Counted from the stretch's first letter, positions 6,365-13,283 are shown. The stretch: 15,161 nt of DNA from Candidatus Giovannonibacteria bacterium RIFCSPLOWO2_01_FULL_46_13 (GCA_001778785.1 MFIE01000023.1:37631-52791); one strand, 5' to 3'. Numbers and translations: made by a program. Notes: a model not told the origin generated them from the sequence alone.

Positions 6365-6727
6365 TTACTTGAAAGTTACGACTTCGATATTATTCCCGTC
6401 CGAATCCAAAATGAAAGCGGCGTAATAATCCGGGCTGTATTCCGTGCGAAGTCCCGGCGCGCCGTTATCCTTTCCACCAGCCTCGAGCGCGGCTTTATAA
6501 AAAGCATCCACCGCGGATTTGTCTCCGACGAGCATCGCAACGTGCCCGCCTCCGGCGGGCTGTTTCTCCGAGACCCAAAGATCGGGCATTCCCGGAACGC
6601 CAAAACCCGCGACTTTGTATTCCGGAAAATCCTTAACGACAACGTAGCTTATGGGCGCGAGAGCCTTAGTATAAAATTCCTTTGCTTTTTCGTAGTTTGA
6701 AACGTGTACGCTTACGTGGGATATCAT
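6365..6727 (-). CDS. VOC (glyoxalase/bleomycin-resistance) superfamily protein
   Basis: A 120-residue single-subunit VOC protein. The two beta-alpha-beta-beta-beta halves are visible: ISHVSVHVSNYEKAKEFYTK opens the first, with His4 in the usual metal position, and GGGHVAMLV (about 59-67) opens the second. The sequence ends in the family hallmark DSDGNNIEVV with its C-terminal Glu ligand. VOC proteins coordinate a metal and act on small molecules in many ways (isomerases, dioxygenases, drug binding), so the substrate cannot be called. It lies between the nuclease gene (26-nt gap) and dnaG (63-nt gap) on the same strand. A weak TAGGAT box lies 6 nt before the ATG. Confidence 0.88.
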   Translation of the reverse strand: MISHVSVHVSNYEKAKEFYTKALAPISYVVVKDFPEYKVAGFGVPGMPDLWVSEKQPAGGGHVAMLVGDKSAVDAFYKAALEAGGKDNGAPGLRTEYSPDYYAAFILDSDGNNIEVVTFK

Positions 6728-6753
6728 AGTACAATCCTACACTATATATGACG

Positions 6754-7521
6754 TTAAACAAGCAATTTTTCTTCGACATCCGAAGCCGCCTGGCGGTACG
6801 CGCAAAAGTCGCATTCAGATGAAGCTTTTGGTATTTCGTCGGAAATTAGGCACCTATGGAGGTCTTTAATCGTTTCCGAAACCCAAACATCATCGCCTTC
6901 GTAGGGAATTATTTTGACATCGAATTCCAATTTAGCGTCAAAGGCTTCCTTGTCCGCGTCGCCGTTGCAATAAACAAAATATCCCGTGTCCGAAACTTTA
7001 AAATCATTTTTCCTGAAAATCCACTGATAAACCTCCATCTGCCGCTTATACCCGATCTGCCAATCCGAATCCAAATTCACTTCCCCATCCTTCGACGTCG
7101 CCTTGTAATCAACAATGTGCAATTCTTTTTTCGGATTTACCCAAACATCATCAATCGCGCCCGTGATTATTAAATTTGTTTCTTTGTCGTGATACTGCAC
7201 CCCTCCGCCGAGAGCATCCCTCCACTCCTCCATTTTTTCGTTAGGATAAGGGACCAAATCGAGCCCGTATTTTTTCATCAAAGGATGCGCCGTTTCTTTG
7301 GCGCGGTGCGAATCGAATTCTTTTTTCAAAAGTTTATCTACAGCTGAGTTTAGTGAAAAAGGATAACCCGGCGGCTGGCCCACGCCCAAGCGGCGGTCGA
7401 GATAAAAACAGCGCGGACAATTTAAAAATAAGTCTATTTTTGATCGGGAGATTTTGAACGGAATTTCCGATTCCGGGTCATACAAATTTTTTTTCCTCTT
7501 GGCATTATAAAATTTGGACAT
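6754..7521 (-). CDS. RecB-like PD-(D/E)XK nuclease with four clustered cysteines
   Basis: A 255-residue protein of the RecB/Cas4-like PD-(D/E)XK family. SKIDLFLNCPRCFYL near the N-terminus (27-41) is the usual opening helix. The active site comprises GAIDDVW (Asp124 or Asp125), IVDYKAT (Asp138, Lys140) and QMEVY (Gln161 to Tyr165), the Q-x3-Y motif of RecB nucleases. CPRC (35, 38) and CDFC (237, 240) could hold a zinc or iron-sulfur cluster as in AddB and Cas4, though Cas4 uses one N-terminal and three C-terminal cysteines. No helicase domain or CRISPR array is present, so a general role in DNA end processing is most likely. A TATAAT box lies 7 nt before the ATG. Confidence 0.85.
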   Translation of the reverse strand: MSKFYNAKRKKNLYDPESEIPFKISRSKIDLFLNCPRCFYLDRRLGVGQPPGYPFSLNSAVDKLLKKEFDSHRAKETAHPLMKKYGLDLVPYPNEKMEEWRDALGGGVQYHDKETNLIITGAIDDVWVNPKKELHIVDYKATSKDGEVNLDSDWQIGYKRQMEVYQWIFRKNDFKVSDTGYFVYCNGDADKEAFDAKLEFDVKIIPYEGDDVWVSETIKDLHRCLISDEIPKASSECDFCAYRQAASDVEEKLLV

Positions 7522-7528
7522 TGTTAAT

Positions 7529-7534
7529 ATTATA
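7529..7534 (-). promoter_or_regulatory. -10 box of the PD-(D/E)XK nuclease, leaderless
   Basis: The minus strand reads TATAAT, seven bases (ATTAACA), then the ATG at 7521. The divergent plus-strand gene has its own box 22 bp away. Confidence 0.65.
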
Positions 7535-7555
7535 TACCCCTGGCCAAAAAACAGC

Positions 7556-7561
7556 TATAAT
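7556..7561 (+). promoter_or_regulatory. -10 box of the four-helix membrane protein, leaderless
   Basis: TATAAT at 7556-7561 lies seven bases (CAAGGTA) before the ATG at 7569. The AAGG in between is too close to the ATG to be a normal Shine-Dalgarno site. This box decides the start codon against the upstream TTG at 7521. Confidence 0.65.
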
Positions 7562-7568
7562 CAAGGTA

Positions 7569-7991
7569 ATGGATTTCATAGTCGACAGGGAAACAAAAAA
7601 CCTGCCTAAAAGCCATTATTATGGCGATACGGTTAGGCGCCTCCTCATCGCCGGCGGGACAATAATGATCGTAACCCTGCCATTTTTTGGTGAATTGATC
7701 CCCGTGCCTCTGGTGGTGTCGATCCTCGCCATAGTCGTGGTGGGAGTTGTTTCAGGCTTAATAAATCCAAGGCAAAAATGGACGAGTACTCTTGATTTTG
7801 CAATCTCTATAATCGGCTTCATATGTTTTGAATATCTCGCGGCAAACACGTATGCTTCCGACGGAGAATATTTTAGAAGTTTGTTTTTCTGGACCAACCA
7901 GACACTCGCGATAATATTTTTCATCGCGACTTATTACGGAGTCAAAACTCTTCGCGGTTTTTATATAAACAAAAATAATCTCGATTTGTAG
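7569..7991 (+). CDS. Hypothetical four-helix membrane protein
   Basis: A 140-residue protein of unrecognised family. Four hydrophobic segments are visible at about residues 24-41, 45-66, 74-93 and 108-124. The N-terminus (MDFIVDRETKNLPKSHYYGD) is polar, and a positively charged loop (NPRQKW) lies between helices 2 and 3. The frame is open from a TTG at 7521, but the ATG at 7569 is preferred because a TATAAT box sits 7 nt before it. The stop abuts the stop of the convergent ABC ATPase with no gap or terminator. It is a lone plus-strand gene between two minus-strand operons; nothing in the context points to a function. Confidence 0.75.
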   Translation: MDFIVDRETKNLPKSHYYGDTVRRLLIAGGTIMIVTLPFFGELIPVPLVVSILAIVVVGVVSGLINPRQKWTSTLDFAISIIGFICFEYLAANTYASDGEYFRSLFFWTNQTLAIIFFIATYYGVKTLRGFYINKNNLDL

Positions 7992-8666
7992 CTAATTTTT
8001 CTCGTCCGAAACTATAACGCCGTCTTTCAGCGTTATAACGCGTTTCGCCTTGGAAGCGTATTCTTCTTCGTGCGTGATCATGATTATGGTCTGCCCGTCT
8101 TTGTTTAAATCCTGGAACGATTCCATGACCGGGCGCGCGGAAGCCGTGTCGAGGTTTGCGGTCGGCTCGTCCGCAAAAAGTATGTGCGGATCGTGCGCGA
8201 TGGCGCGGGCGATGGAGACGCGCTGCTGCTGTCCTCCGGAAAGCTCGGCAGGCAGGTTATGGATTTTATCAGAGAGTCCGATCCGGGCCATCGCTTTTTC
8301 AGCTTTTTTTACGGCCTTGGAATGCGTCATTCCCTGCATCAGCATCGGCAAGATAACATTTTCGATGGAATTTAAATCCGGCAGGAGGGCGTAATCTTGA
8401 AAAACGTACCCGAGCTTGTTCAAGCGCAAAGCGGTTTTTTCAACCTCGCTTAAATCCGAAATCCTCTGCCTGTCTAAATAAATTTCTCCGGAAGTTGGCC
8501 CGTCGAGCAAAGAAAGCTGGTATAAAAGGGTGGATTTCCCCGCGCCCGAAGGCCCGATTATCGCGACGAATTCCCCGTCCTTGATTTCCAAATCCAAATT
8601 TTTCAGGACCGTAAGTTCGAGCTCGCCTGACCCATATTTTTTTACTAATTTTTCCGCGCGGATCAT
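7992..8666 (-). CDS. ABC transporter ATP-binding protein, LolD/MacB type
   Basis: A 224-residue ATPase with all motifs: Walker A GPSGAGKST (38-46), Q-loop Gln90, signature LSGGQ (142-146), Walker B ILFADE (162-167) and switch His199. The Walker B context ADEPTANLD and overall length match the LolD/MacB/FtsE group, which powers permeases of the MacB/FtsX type. It starts 4 nt after the permease stop, with GGGAG eight bases before the ATG, and the two very likely form one transporter. In a bacterium without an outer membrane such a pair would extrude peptides or lipoprotein-like or lipid substrates, or transmit force rather than transport; the substrate is unknown. Confidence 0.92.
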   Translation of the reverse strand: MIRAEKLVKKYGSGELELTVLKNLDLEIKDGEFVAIIGPSGAGKSTLLYQLSLLDGPTSGEIYLDRQRISDLSEVEKTALRLNKLGYVFQDYALLPDLNSIENVILPMLMQGMTHSKAVKKAEKAMARIGLSDKIHNLPAELSGGQQQRVSIARAIAHDPHILFADEPTANLDTASARPVMESFQDLNKDGQTIIMITHEEEYASKAKRVITLKDGVIVSDEKN

Positions 8667-8670
8667 AAAA

Positions 8671-9966
8671 TTATCTCCCTAAAATCGAGTCCAAAGTATT
8701 TTTCCTGATAATCAATTTCGCCGGCAGGTATCCCGCGACCAAAGTCACGATTAACAGAATCGCCACGCGGGTGAACGAGCCCGACCACGTCGCGATCAAG
8801 ATCCCGTCCGAGAAAGGAAAATCTATAGGGTTCGCGTTGAAGTACGGCTTTAAAATTCCGAAAGTCAGGAACAAGCCGATGGTCGAACCCAAAATCCCAT
8901 AGAACATCGCTTGGAAAACATAAGAAAATTGGATGGCGGACGGGCTTATGCCGATCCCCTTCATAATCCCGATAAACTTTCTCTTAGTCACAGCGTTTAT
9001 GAAGATTACGATAAATACCGTGATGGACGCGACAACAAGCGCGATCGAAGAAAGCGCATTTCCCAAAACGTTCATGGTTGATTCAATGTCGCGCAAAAAG
9101 GACGGGATGGCTTCGTCCGAAGTTTGTATCCTTGCTTCGTTTGGGCCCATAAAATCTTTCAACTCCTGGACGAGTATCGGCGCGTATTCATAATCTGTTT
9201 TGACAGAAATTTCCTGCAGTTCCTCTTTGTTGACGGGGATCATGCGCTTCAATTCCCTGTCCAAGACAAAAACGCGCGTAGAAATTTCGTCTATCTTCGC
9301 CTTAGCGATCCCCTTGATTATGAAATCTTTCGAAACAGTCCCGGACTCCCGCGACATCGAAACCCGGACGCGCGAACCGATATCAACATCTTCCAAAAAA
9401 CTTAATCCGGGAATATTGGCGTCCGCGAAAGAAGAATATTTTTTAATCAAGTTCGAACCGACCACGATATATCCCTCTTCGGATGGGTCTAGATTTTCAC
9501 CCTTCCAAATAAACCTGGAAAATCCAGTCACGTCTTCCTCGAGTTCCGGATCTATGCCGTTTAACCTCGCGCCAATCGAGTTTGCGCGTTCGTCTTTTGC
9601 CGGCAGGTCGTTAAGCGTCCCCAAAATTTGCGCGGAGGCGGTGTGACGCGGAGAAATCGCGTAAACTTTTGGATGATTTTCTAGAAAAGTTACGAGCGCC
9701 TGCGAATTTTCGATGTGGTCCCGTCCGTCCGCCGAAGAGATATAAACTTCCCCGGAATATCCCTCGCGATACTGCTCGAAAGATCCCGCGATCAAGCCGA
9801 CCAGAAGTCCGGAGACAACAACCAAATTCAAAAACGTCAGCACCATTATAAAAATTATCAAAGCGGTAGTGCTTTTGTTGGCGCGCCTAATCTGCCGCAA
9901 AGCCAAAAACCACCCCACCCGGAGCGCGTTAAGATATTCTTTTCGCTTTTCGTTTAATTTTTTCAT
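8671..9966 (-). CDS. ABC transporter permease, MacB/FtsX family
   Basis: A 431-residue permease with the MacB/FtsX layout: one N-terminal membrane helix (TTALIIFIMVLTFLNLVVVS), a large extracytoplasmic domain of about 230 residues, and three C-terminal helices (SIALVVASITVFIVIFINAV, the YVFQAMFYGILGSTIGLFL region, and RVAILLIVTLVAGYLP). The TKRKFIGIMKGIG stretch after the second helix is the typical FtsX-domain loop. The ATG at 9966 overlaps the TGA of the upstream ABC exporter as ATGA, which indicates coupled translation; an upstream in-frame start at 9999 would overlap that gene by 37 bp and is less likely. It pairs with the ATPase directly downstream. Confidence 0.9.
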   Translation of the reverse strand: MKKLNEKRKEYLNALRVGWFLALRQIRRANKSTTALIIFIMVLTFLNLVVVSGLLVGLIAGSFEQYREGYSGEVYISSADGRDHIENSQALVTFLENHPKVYAISPRHTASAQILGTLNDLPAKDERANSIGARLNGIDPELEEDVTGFSRFIWKGENLDPSEEGYIVVGSNLIKKYSSFADANIPGLSFLEDVDIGSRVRVSMSRESGTVSKDFIIKGIAKAKIDEISTRVFVLDRELKRMIPVNKEELQEISVKTDYEYAPILVQELKDFMGPNEARIQTSDEAIPSFLRDIESTMNVLGNALSSIALVVASITVFIVIFINAVTKRKFIGIMKGIGISPSAIQFSYVFQAMFYGILGSTIGLFLTFGILKPYFNANPIDFPFSDGILIATWSGSFTRVAILLIVTLVAGYLPAKLIIRKNTLDSILGR

Positions 9967-11711
9967 GCCGCCGCAAACCCTCCGGCTTGGATCTCCCAAA
10001 GCCTTTGATAAGTCCCTTTTTGCGCCTTTAAAAGCTCTTCGTGCTTGCCTTCCTCTATGATACTCCCTCCGTCGATAACCACTATTCTATCCATTTGCAT
10101 GATCGTCGAAAGCCTGTGCGCGATGACGATCGTCGTGCGGTCCTGCATTAATTCTTTAAGAGAATCTTGGATATATAATTCGCTTTCGCTGTCGAGAGAA
10201 GAAGTCGCTTCGTCCAAAACCAATATCGGCGCATTTTTCAAAATAGCCCGGGCAATCGCGACCCTCTGCCTTTCTCCGCCGGAAAGTTTAACTCCCCGCT
10301 CACCCACAAGCGTGTGGTATCCGCCGGGAAAAGAAGAAATAAATTCGTGCGCGTGGGCGAGCCTCGCGGCTTCGGTAACTTCTTCGTTGCTCGCGTCCGG
10401 CCTGGCGTAGCGAATATTTTCCATGAGGCTCCTGTGGAATAAAATCGGGTCCTGCGGCACTAGCGCGATTTGGCCCCGGAGAGAACCCTGGGTAACTTCG
10501 GTTACGTCCTGCCCGTCGATCAATATTTTTCCATTTCGGACATCGTAAAAACGGAAAAGAAGTTTTGCGATGGTGGACTTGCCTCCGCCCGATGGGCCGA
10601 TAAGCGCGACGCGTTCCCCCGCTTTAATTTTGAAGTTAAAATTATCCAACACCGCCCCGTCTTCGTGGTACCCGAAAGAAACTTTTTGGAATTCGATTTC
10701 TCCCTTGGATATTTTTATCGGCCCTGCGTCTTCCAAATCTTTTATCCCGTGCTCCTCTGAAAGTATTTCCGTCATTTCATTGGCATCCGCCAACGCCTCG
10801 TAGATGTGGCGTATGTTACCTCCGGCGTGCCATAACTTATCGAATATCCTATAAAGATAAACTTGAAATAAAGCAATATCTCCCAGCGTTAGAAGCCCTT
10901 GTCCCCACATCCTAACGGCAAAATACATAATTATAAATTCTATCGCTAGCGTATAAAAGCTCAGGAGAGTATCGGAAATCGCCCCCAAATCCCAGCTTTT
11001 CTTACGTAGCCTAAACTGCTCTTCAACCGTTTCGCTGAATTTATTTTTCTCAAAGCCATAATTCGCGAATAGCTTGACGTTAATATTATTGGTCACTGCA
11101 TCCGCAAGATGTCCCGTAGTGCGGCTATCCGCTTCCGCCCGGCGAAAATCATACGGCAGTTTGAAGCGGGAATAAAAATACGTGAACAATAGATATACAA
11201 CTGACCAGGCAACCATGATCAAACCAAAAAATGTGTACTGCCAAAGAAGAATTATGTGTATTATGACCATGTCTAAAAGTGCCCGCCCAAGATCAAAAAG
11301 GATCTGATCTGAAATTTGCTCGAATGCGCGTTCGAATCGCCGCACTTTCGTAACCAGGCTTCCAACGAAATTTGACGTAAAAAAACCGTAAGAATGTTCC
11401 TGCAGATATTGGTAACAAGTGTTGGTTAAATCGGCCATCACCCGCGCTTCGAAAAAATTGTTCACGAACCCGCTAAACCTAAAACTAGTCAGCTTAATTA
11501 AATTGACTACAAAAACTAACATGACGATACCCAAAGCCGCATCCAAATTTCCCGCAGTGAGCGCGTCAATTAAATCCCTATAAAGAAGGGGAACGTAGGC
11601 TTGGGCCAACGTATAGATCAAAACGCAGGAGACTATAGCTATAACCTGCCATTTATATTTTTTGCTATGACGCCAAAAAATGGCGAGTGTTTTTTTAGTT
11701 AACTTATACAT
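9963..11711 (-). CDS. ABC exporter, fused membrane and ATPase domains (MsbA-like)
   Basis: A 582-residue half-transporter that should work as a homodimer or with an unseen partner. The N-terminal ~320 residues hold the six-helix exporter domain, beginning with WQVIAIVSCVLIYTLAQAYV. The C-terminal ATPase has Walker A GPSGGGKST (372-380), LSGGERQR (476-483), Walker B ILVLDEATSSLD and switch His532 in IAHRLS. Such proteins export lipids, peptides or drugs. It lies between pyrH (5-nt gap) and the permease (4-nt ATGA overlap), so it is in an operon with them. The DNA for the membrane domain is more AT-rich to the eye than that for the ATPase. Confidence 0.93.
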   Translation of the reverse strand: MYKLTKKTLAIFWRHSKKYKWQVIAIVSCVLIYTLAQAYVPLLYRDLIDALTAGNLDAALGIVMLVFVVNLIKLTSFRFSGFVNNFFEARVMADLTNTCYQYLQEHSYGFFTSNFVGSLVTKVRRFERAFEQISDQILFDLGRALLDMVIIHIILLWQYTFFGLIMVAWSVVYLLFTYFYSRFKLPYDFRRAEADSRTTGHLADAVTNNINVKLFANYGFEKNKFSETVEEQFRLRKKSWDLGAISDTLLSFYTLAIEFIIMYFAVRMWGQGLLTLGDIALFQVYLYRIFDKLWHAGGNIRHIYEALADANEMTEILSEEHGIKDLEDAGPIKISKGEIEFQKVSFGYHEDGAVLDNFNFKIKAGERVALIGPSGGGKSTIAKLLFRFYDVRNGKILIDGQDVTEVTQGSLRGQIALVPQDPILFHRSLMENIRYARPDASNEEVTEAARLAHAHEFISSFPGGYHTLVGERGVKLSGGERQRVAIARAILKNAPILVLDEATSSLDSESELYIQDSLKELMQDRTTIVIAHRLSTIMQMDRIVVIDGGSIIEEGKHEELLKAQKGTYQRLWEIQAGGFAAA

Positions 11712-11716
11712 TTTTA

Positions 11717-12415
11717 CTAGTTAGAAATTGAAGTGCCATTGAATTTTTTTCCGTCGAGCAACATGGAGAGATTTTTTAAATCCCGCCCGTTTAATATGAC
11801 GGCTGTGATTTTTTCTTTTTGCGCGAGCGCGCTTGCTACCGGGTCCACCGGAGAATGCGCTCCCGGCTCCCATTTTCTCGGGATCAATTTCCGGTATTTG
11901 GTCCAGCTTAAATTTTCTAAAACCTTTGCGTTTTTATATTTGGCGGGATCTTTGTCATAAACGTGGTCGGGTTTCCCCGCGATGATAACCGTCCCCGCTT
12001 TGAAGTCCGCGGCAAGGGCTACGGCAACATAATCCGTAGACCACCCCGGCCTCCAGCCCGAAGCGATCGTCACTTTATGCTTAAGCGCTTTCATTTTATA
12101 CCTCTCATCGATCACGACCGGATCCGCCACGTCGCGGAAAAGCACGCGCAAGAGATGGGCGTTGGTGCGCGTCGCGTGGATCCCGATCCAATCTTTGTCT
12201 TCCGAGGTAACTTTCGCGAATTTGTGCGCCGCTTCTTGGTAAATCCTCGCGACCCGCCCGCCGCCAACCACTATCAAAAAGCGGTTGCCTTTCGCTAACC
12301 GCTCCGTAACAAATTTCTTAAAATTTTTCAGAAAGCCGACGTCAATTTTGTCCGGATACATGATCGATCCGCCCAAAGCCATGACGATAGTTTTCCCAAA
12401 ACGCGGTGAATTCAT
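11717..12415 (-). CDS. pyrH: UMP kinase, archaeal-like (amino acid kinase family)
   Basis: A 232-residue kinase converting UMP to UDP in pyrimidine synthesis. KTIVMALGGSIM at the N-terminus is the glycine-rich first loop, FLIVVGGGRVARIY is the second phosphate-binding loop, and ASGWRPGWSTDYVAVALA is the UMP/ATP-binding segment in the form seen in archaeal UMP kinases rather than the E. coli type. KPDHVYDKDPAKYKNAK and SPVDPVAS complete the family pattern. The frame opens at a GTG at 12442, but the ATG at 12415 is preferred: it gives the usual length and has TATAAA 9 nt upstream. It heads the operon with the ABC genes, an odd pairing of an essential nucleotide gene with exporters. Confidence 0.9.
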   Translation of the reverse strand: MNSPRFGKTIVMALGGSIMYPDKIDVGFLKNFKKFVTERLAKGNRFLIVVGGGRVARIYQEAAHKFAKVTSEDKDWIGIHATRTNAHLLRVLFRDVADPVVIDERYKMKALKHKVTIASGWRPGWSTDYVAVALAADFKAGTVIIAGKPDHVYDKDPAKYKNAKVLENLSWTKYRKLIPRKWEPGAHSPVDPVASALAQKEKITAVILNGRDLKNLSMLLDGKKFNGTSISN

Positions 12416-12424
12416 ATATGTTGC

Positions 12425-12430
12425 TTTATA
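12425..12430 (-). promoter_or_regulatory. Candidate -10 box of the pyrH operon
   Basis: The minus strand reads TATAAA, nine bases, then the ATG at 12415. The surrounding CATATATAAAG is AT-rich, so the exact box could shift by a few bases. Confidence 0.45.
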
Positions 12431-12453
12431 TATGAATAACACGATTTCACCTT

Positions 12454-12564
12454 TTACGGAAGCGGCGTCTGTTTGAAAATATCAGAACGGAACTGACTGG
12501 GCTCGGCGGGAACGAAAAGGACGATTTCAAGTTTTTCCCTGCCTGCAAGCATTGTGCCAAGCAT
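12454..12564 (-). CDS. Possible 36-residue small ORF, unknown
   Basis: A short frame opens in phase with, and 12 nt after, the stop of the small membrane protein upstream. It reads from ATG through AGREKLEIVLFVPAEPSQ to a TAA. No family is recognised, and there is no Shine-Dalgarno site. Its REKLEIV segment resembles KEKLKIV in the small ORF at 14599-14787, also at the DNA level, which might mean a shared origin or chance. It could equally be a gene remnant. The rest of the 12443-12576 stretch holds only the pyrH promoter. Confidence 0.25.
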   Translation of the reverse strand: MLGTMLAGREKLEIVLFVPAEPSQFRSDIFKQTPLP

Positions 12565-12576
12565 GAAGTCATAAAT

Positions 12577-12729
12577 TTAACTCTTTTTAAAATCCGCCCA
12601 AAGCGCTATTGCCACTAAAGCCAGAAAGAGTGTGACTTCCAGCCAGTTTCGTTTCTGAATAGCTTCAATAAGAGCTGTGCCAAAAAGAATTACTATTACT
12701 GCTAAGCTTGTAAATTTTAGATCTTTCAT
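12577..12729 (-). CDS. Small two-helix membrane protein
   Basis: A 50-residue frame. A hydrophobic segment at about residues 7-23 (SLAVIVILFGTALIEAI) is followed by the polar turn QKRNW, a second segment at about 30-45 (LEVTLFLALVAIALWA) and a basic end (DFKKS). This hairpin layout, with a lysine-rich tail, supports a real membrane protein. The family is not recognised. A TAAAAT box lies 6 nt before the ATG at 12729, suggesting a leaderless start, and a short hairpin (AGCGG/CCGCT) lies just upstream. It follows the other small membrane protein by 28 nt on the same strand. Confidence 0.55.
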   Translation of the reverse strand: MKDLKFTSLAVIVILFGTALIEAIQKRNWLEVTLFLALVAIALWADFKKS

Positions 12730-12735
12730 GCCTCT

Positions 12736-12741
12736 ATTTTA
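12736..12741 (-). promoter_or_regulatory. Candidate -10 box of the 50-residue membrane protein
   Basis: The minus strand reads TAAAAT, six bases (AGAGGC), then the ATG at 12729. The GAGG within the gap is too near the ATG to be a normal Shine-Dalgarno site. Confidence 0.4.
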
Positions 12742-12757
12742 GCGGAACTCCGCTCTT

Positions 12758-12931
12758 TTAACCATTGTTCCGCAATGTCACCATGGCGAAAGCTATGATC
12801 GCCCCGGAAACTGTGGCCGTGAGAGTAATTTGCGGAAGATTAATCGGCATCCGTAGAATCCAATATCCTAGCAAACCGACTGCGGATATAATCACGAACT
12901 CTAGAATGAAATATTGTAAAAATCTTTTCAT
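12758..12931 (-). CDS. Small two-helix membrane protein next to an XRE remnant
   Basis: A 57-residue frame with two hydrophobic segments at about residues 7-27 (YFILEFVIISAVGLLGYWIL) and 33-52 (QITLTATVSGAIIAFAMV), a basic start (MKRF) and a polar end (RNNG). No family is recognised, but short two-helix proteins downstream of XRE-type regulators are a common pairing, and an XRE remnant ends 43 nt upstream on this strand. A TATAAA box lies exactly 7 nt before the ATG at 12931 and there is no Shine-Dalgarno site. The overlapping plus-strand frame (12765-13007) has no hydrophobic pattern and is treated as a shadow. Confidence 0.6.
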   Translation of the reverse strand: MKRFLQYFILEFVIISAVGLLGYWILRMPINLPQITLTATVSGAIIAFAMVTLRNNG

Positions 12932-12938
12932 AAGTTTA

Positions 12939-12944
12939 TTTATA
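12939..12944 (-). promoter_or_regulatory. -10 box of the 57-residue membrane protein, leaderless
   Basis: The minus strand reads TATAAA, seven bases (TAAACTT), then the ATG at 12931. Confidence 0.55.
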
Positions 12945-12974
12945 AGAATGAATTATTTTGATTATCTACCTTGT

Positions 12975-13065
12975 TTATTTCATCAGGTCTCCTATCGGAA
13001 CTCCTAATGCCTCTGCAATTTTGGCAACCGTCTATAGCGGGCAGGCCAACGACTTCATTTCCTTT
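12975..13065 (-). pseudogene. Remnant of an XRE-type helix-turn-helix regulator, truncated and frameshifted
   Basis: The minus strand ends in a TVAKIAEALGVPIGDLMK stretch plus TAA, the classic last helices of an XRE/HTH_3 repressor. Just upstream a stop (TAG) interrupts this frame, but a second frame reads KGNEVVGLPAID, which supplies the usual P-x-I-D segment. Restoring two bases (an AC dinucleotide) at about 13030 would join the frames into NEVVGLPAID-TVAKIAEALG. Before that the homology stops exactly at 13065, where the direct repeat begins, so the DNA-binding helices are missing. It was probably the partner of the 57-residue membrane protein downstream and is no longer functional. The join is my reconstruction. 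Confidence 0.6.
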
Positions 13066-13159
13066 CTGCGGAGACGATTGCCGGAACTTTGAACCGATAG
13101 GACGGCCCAACCACAGCAGTGTTGATAGAATTATACGAAAATTGAGGCGGATTTACCAA
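13066..13159. repeat. Direct repeat, copy 1 (~94 bp)
   Basis: Matches copy 2 at 13940-14034 in the same orientation. The 34 bases at 13073-13106 (GACGATTGCC to GGACGGC) are identical in both; the following ~53 bases align without gaps, with differences that are nearly all transitions, ending in a shared TACCAA. It has no clean inverted repeats at its ends. It breaks the XRE remnant at its left edge. The rest of the 13160-13345 gap holds the 13239-13283 element and no recognised gene. Confidence 0.85.
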
Positions 13160-13238
13160 GAAAAGCCTGGCTTATTCGATATCCCTATTTTTGCCCAGAA
13201 ACAGTATTAACGACTTGCTCCACTTGTTTATTAGAGAG

Positions 13239-13283
13239 TTTTGAACCCGCAAGACGAGTGGGACGGCGAAGCTCCGCCGGACG
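13239..13283. repeat. Possible third, degenerate repeat-like element with hairpin
   Basis: TTTTGAACC followed after a gap by GGGACGGC resembles the CTTTGAACC...GGACGGC core of the direct repeats, with an extra ~9 bases between. It is followed by a hairpin (CGGCG 13264-13268, CGCCG 13275-13279). The likeness is short and may be chance. Confidence 0.3.

Noticed and set aside
6754..7521. Cas4 of a CRISPR system
   Set aside because: No repeats or cas genes in the window, and the cysteine pattern is two plus two rather than one plus three.
7521..7568. TTG at 7521 as start of the four-helix membrane protein
   Set aside because: The -10 box at 7556-7561 lies downstream of it and directly before the ATG at 7569.
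12415..12442. GTG at 12442 as start of pyrH
   Set aside because: It would add nine residues before the normal N-terminus and lies upstream of the likely -10 box.
12971..13210. Plus-strand ORF over repeat copy 1 as a gene
   Set aside because: It starts at a TTG, runs antisense over the XRE remnant, and the matching frame in copy 2 has no start codon. The conserved GDDCRNFEPIGR peptide follows from the DNA identity of the repeat core.
13236..13260. tRNA T-arm from the GGGTTCAAA motif on the minus strand
   Set aside because: The stem does not pair well and no acceptor, D or anticodon arm fits around it.
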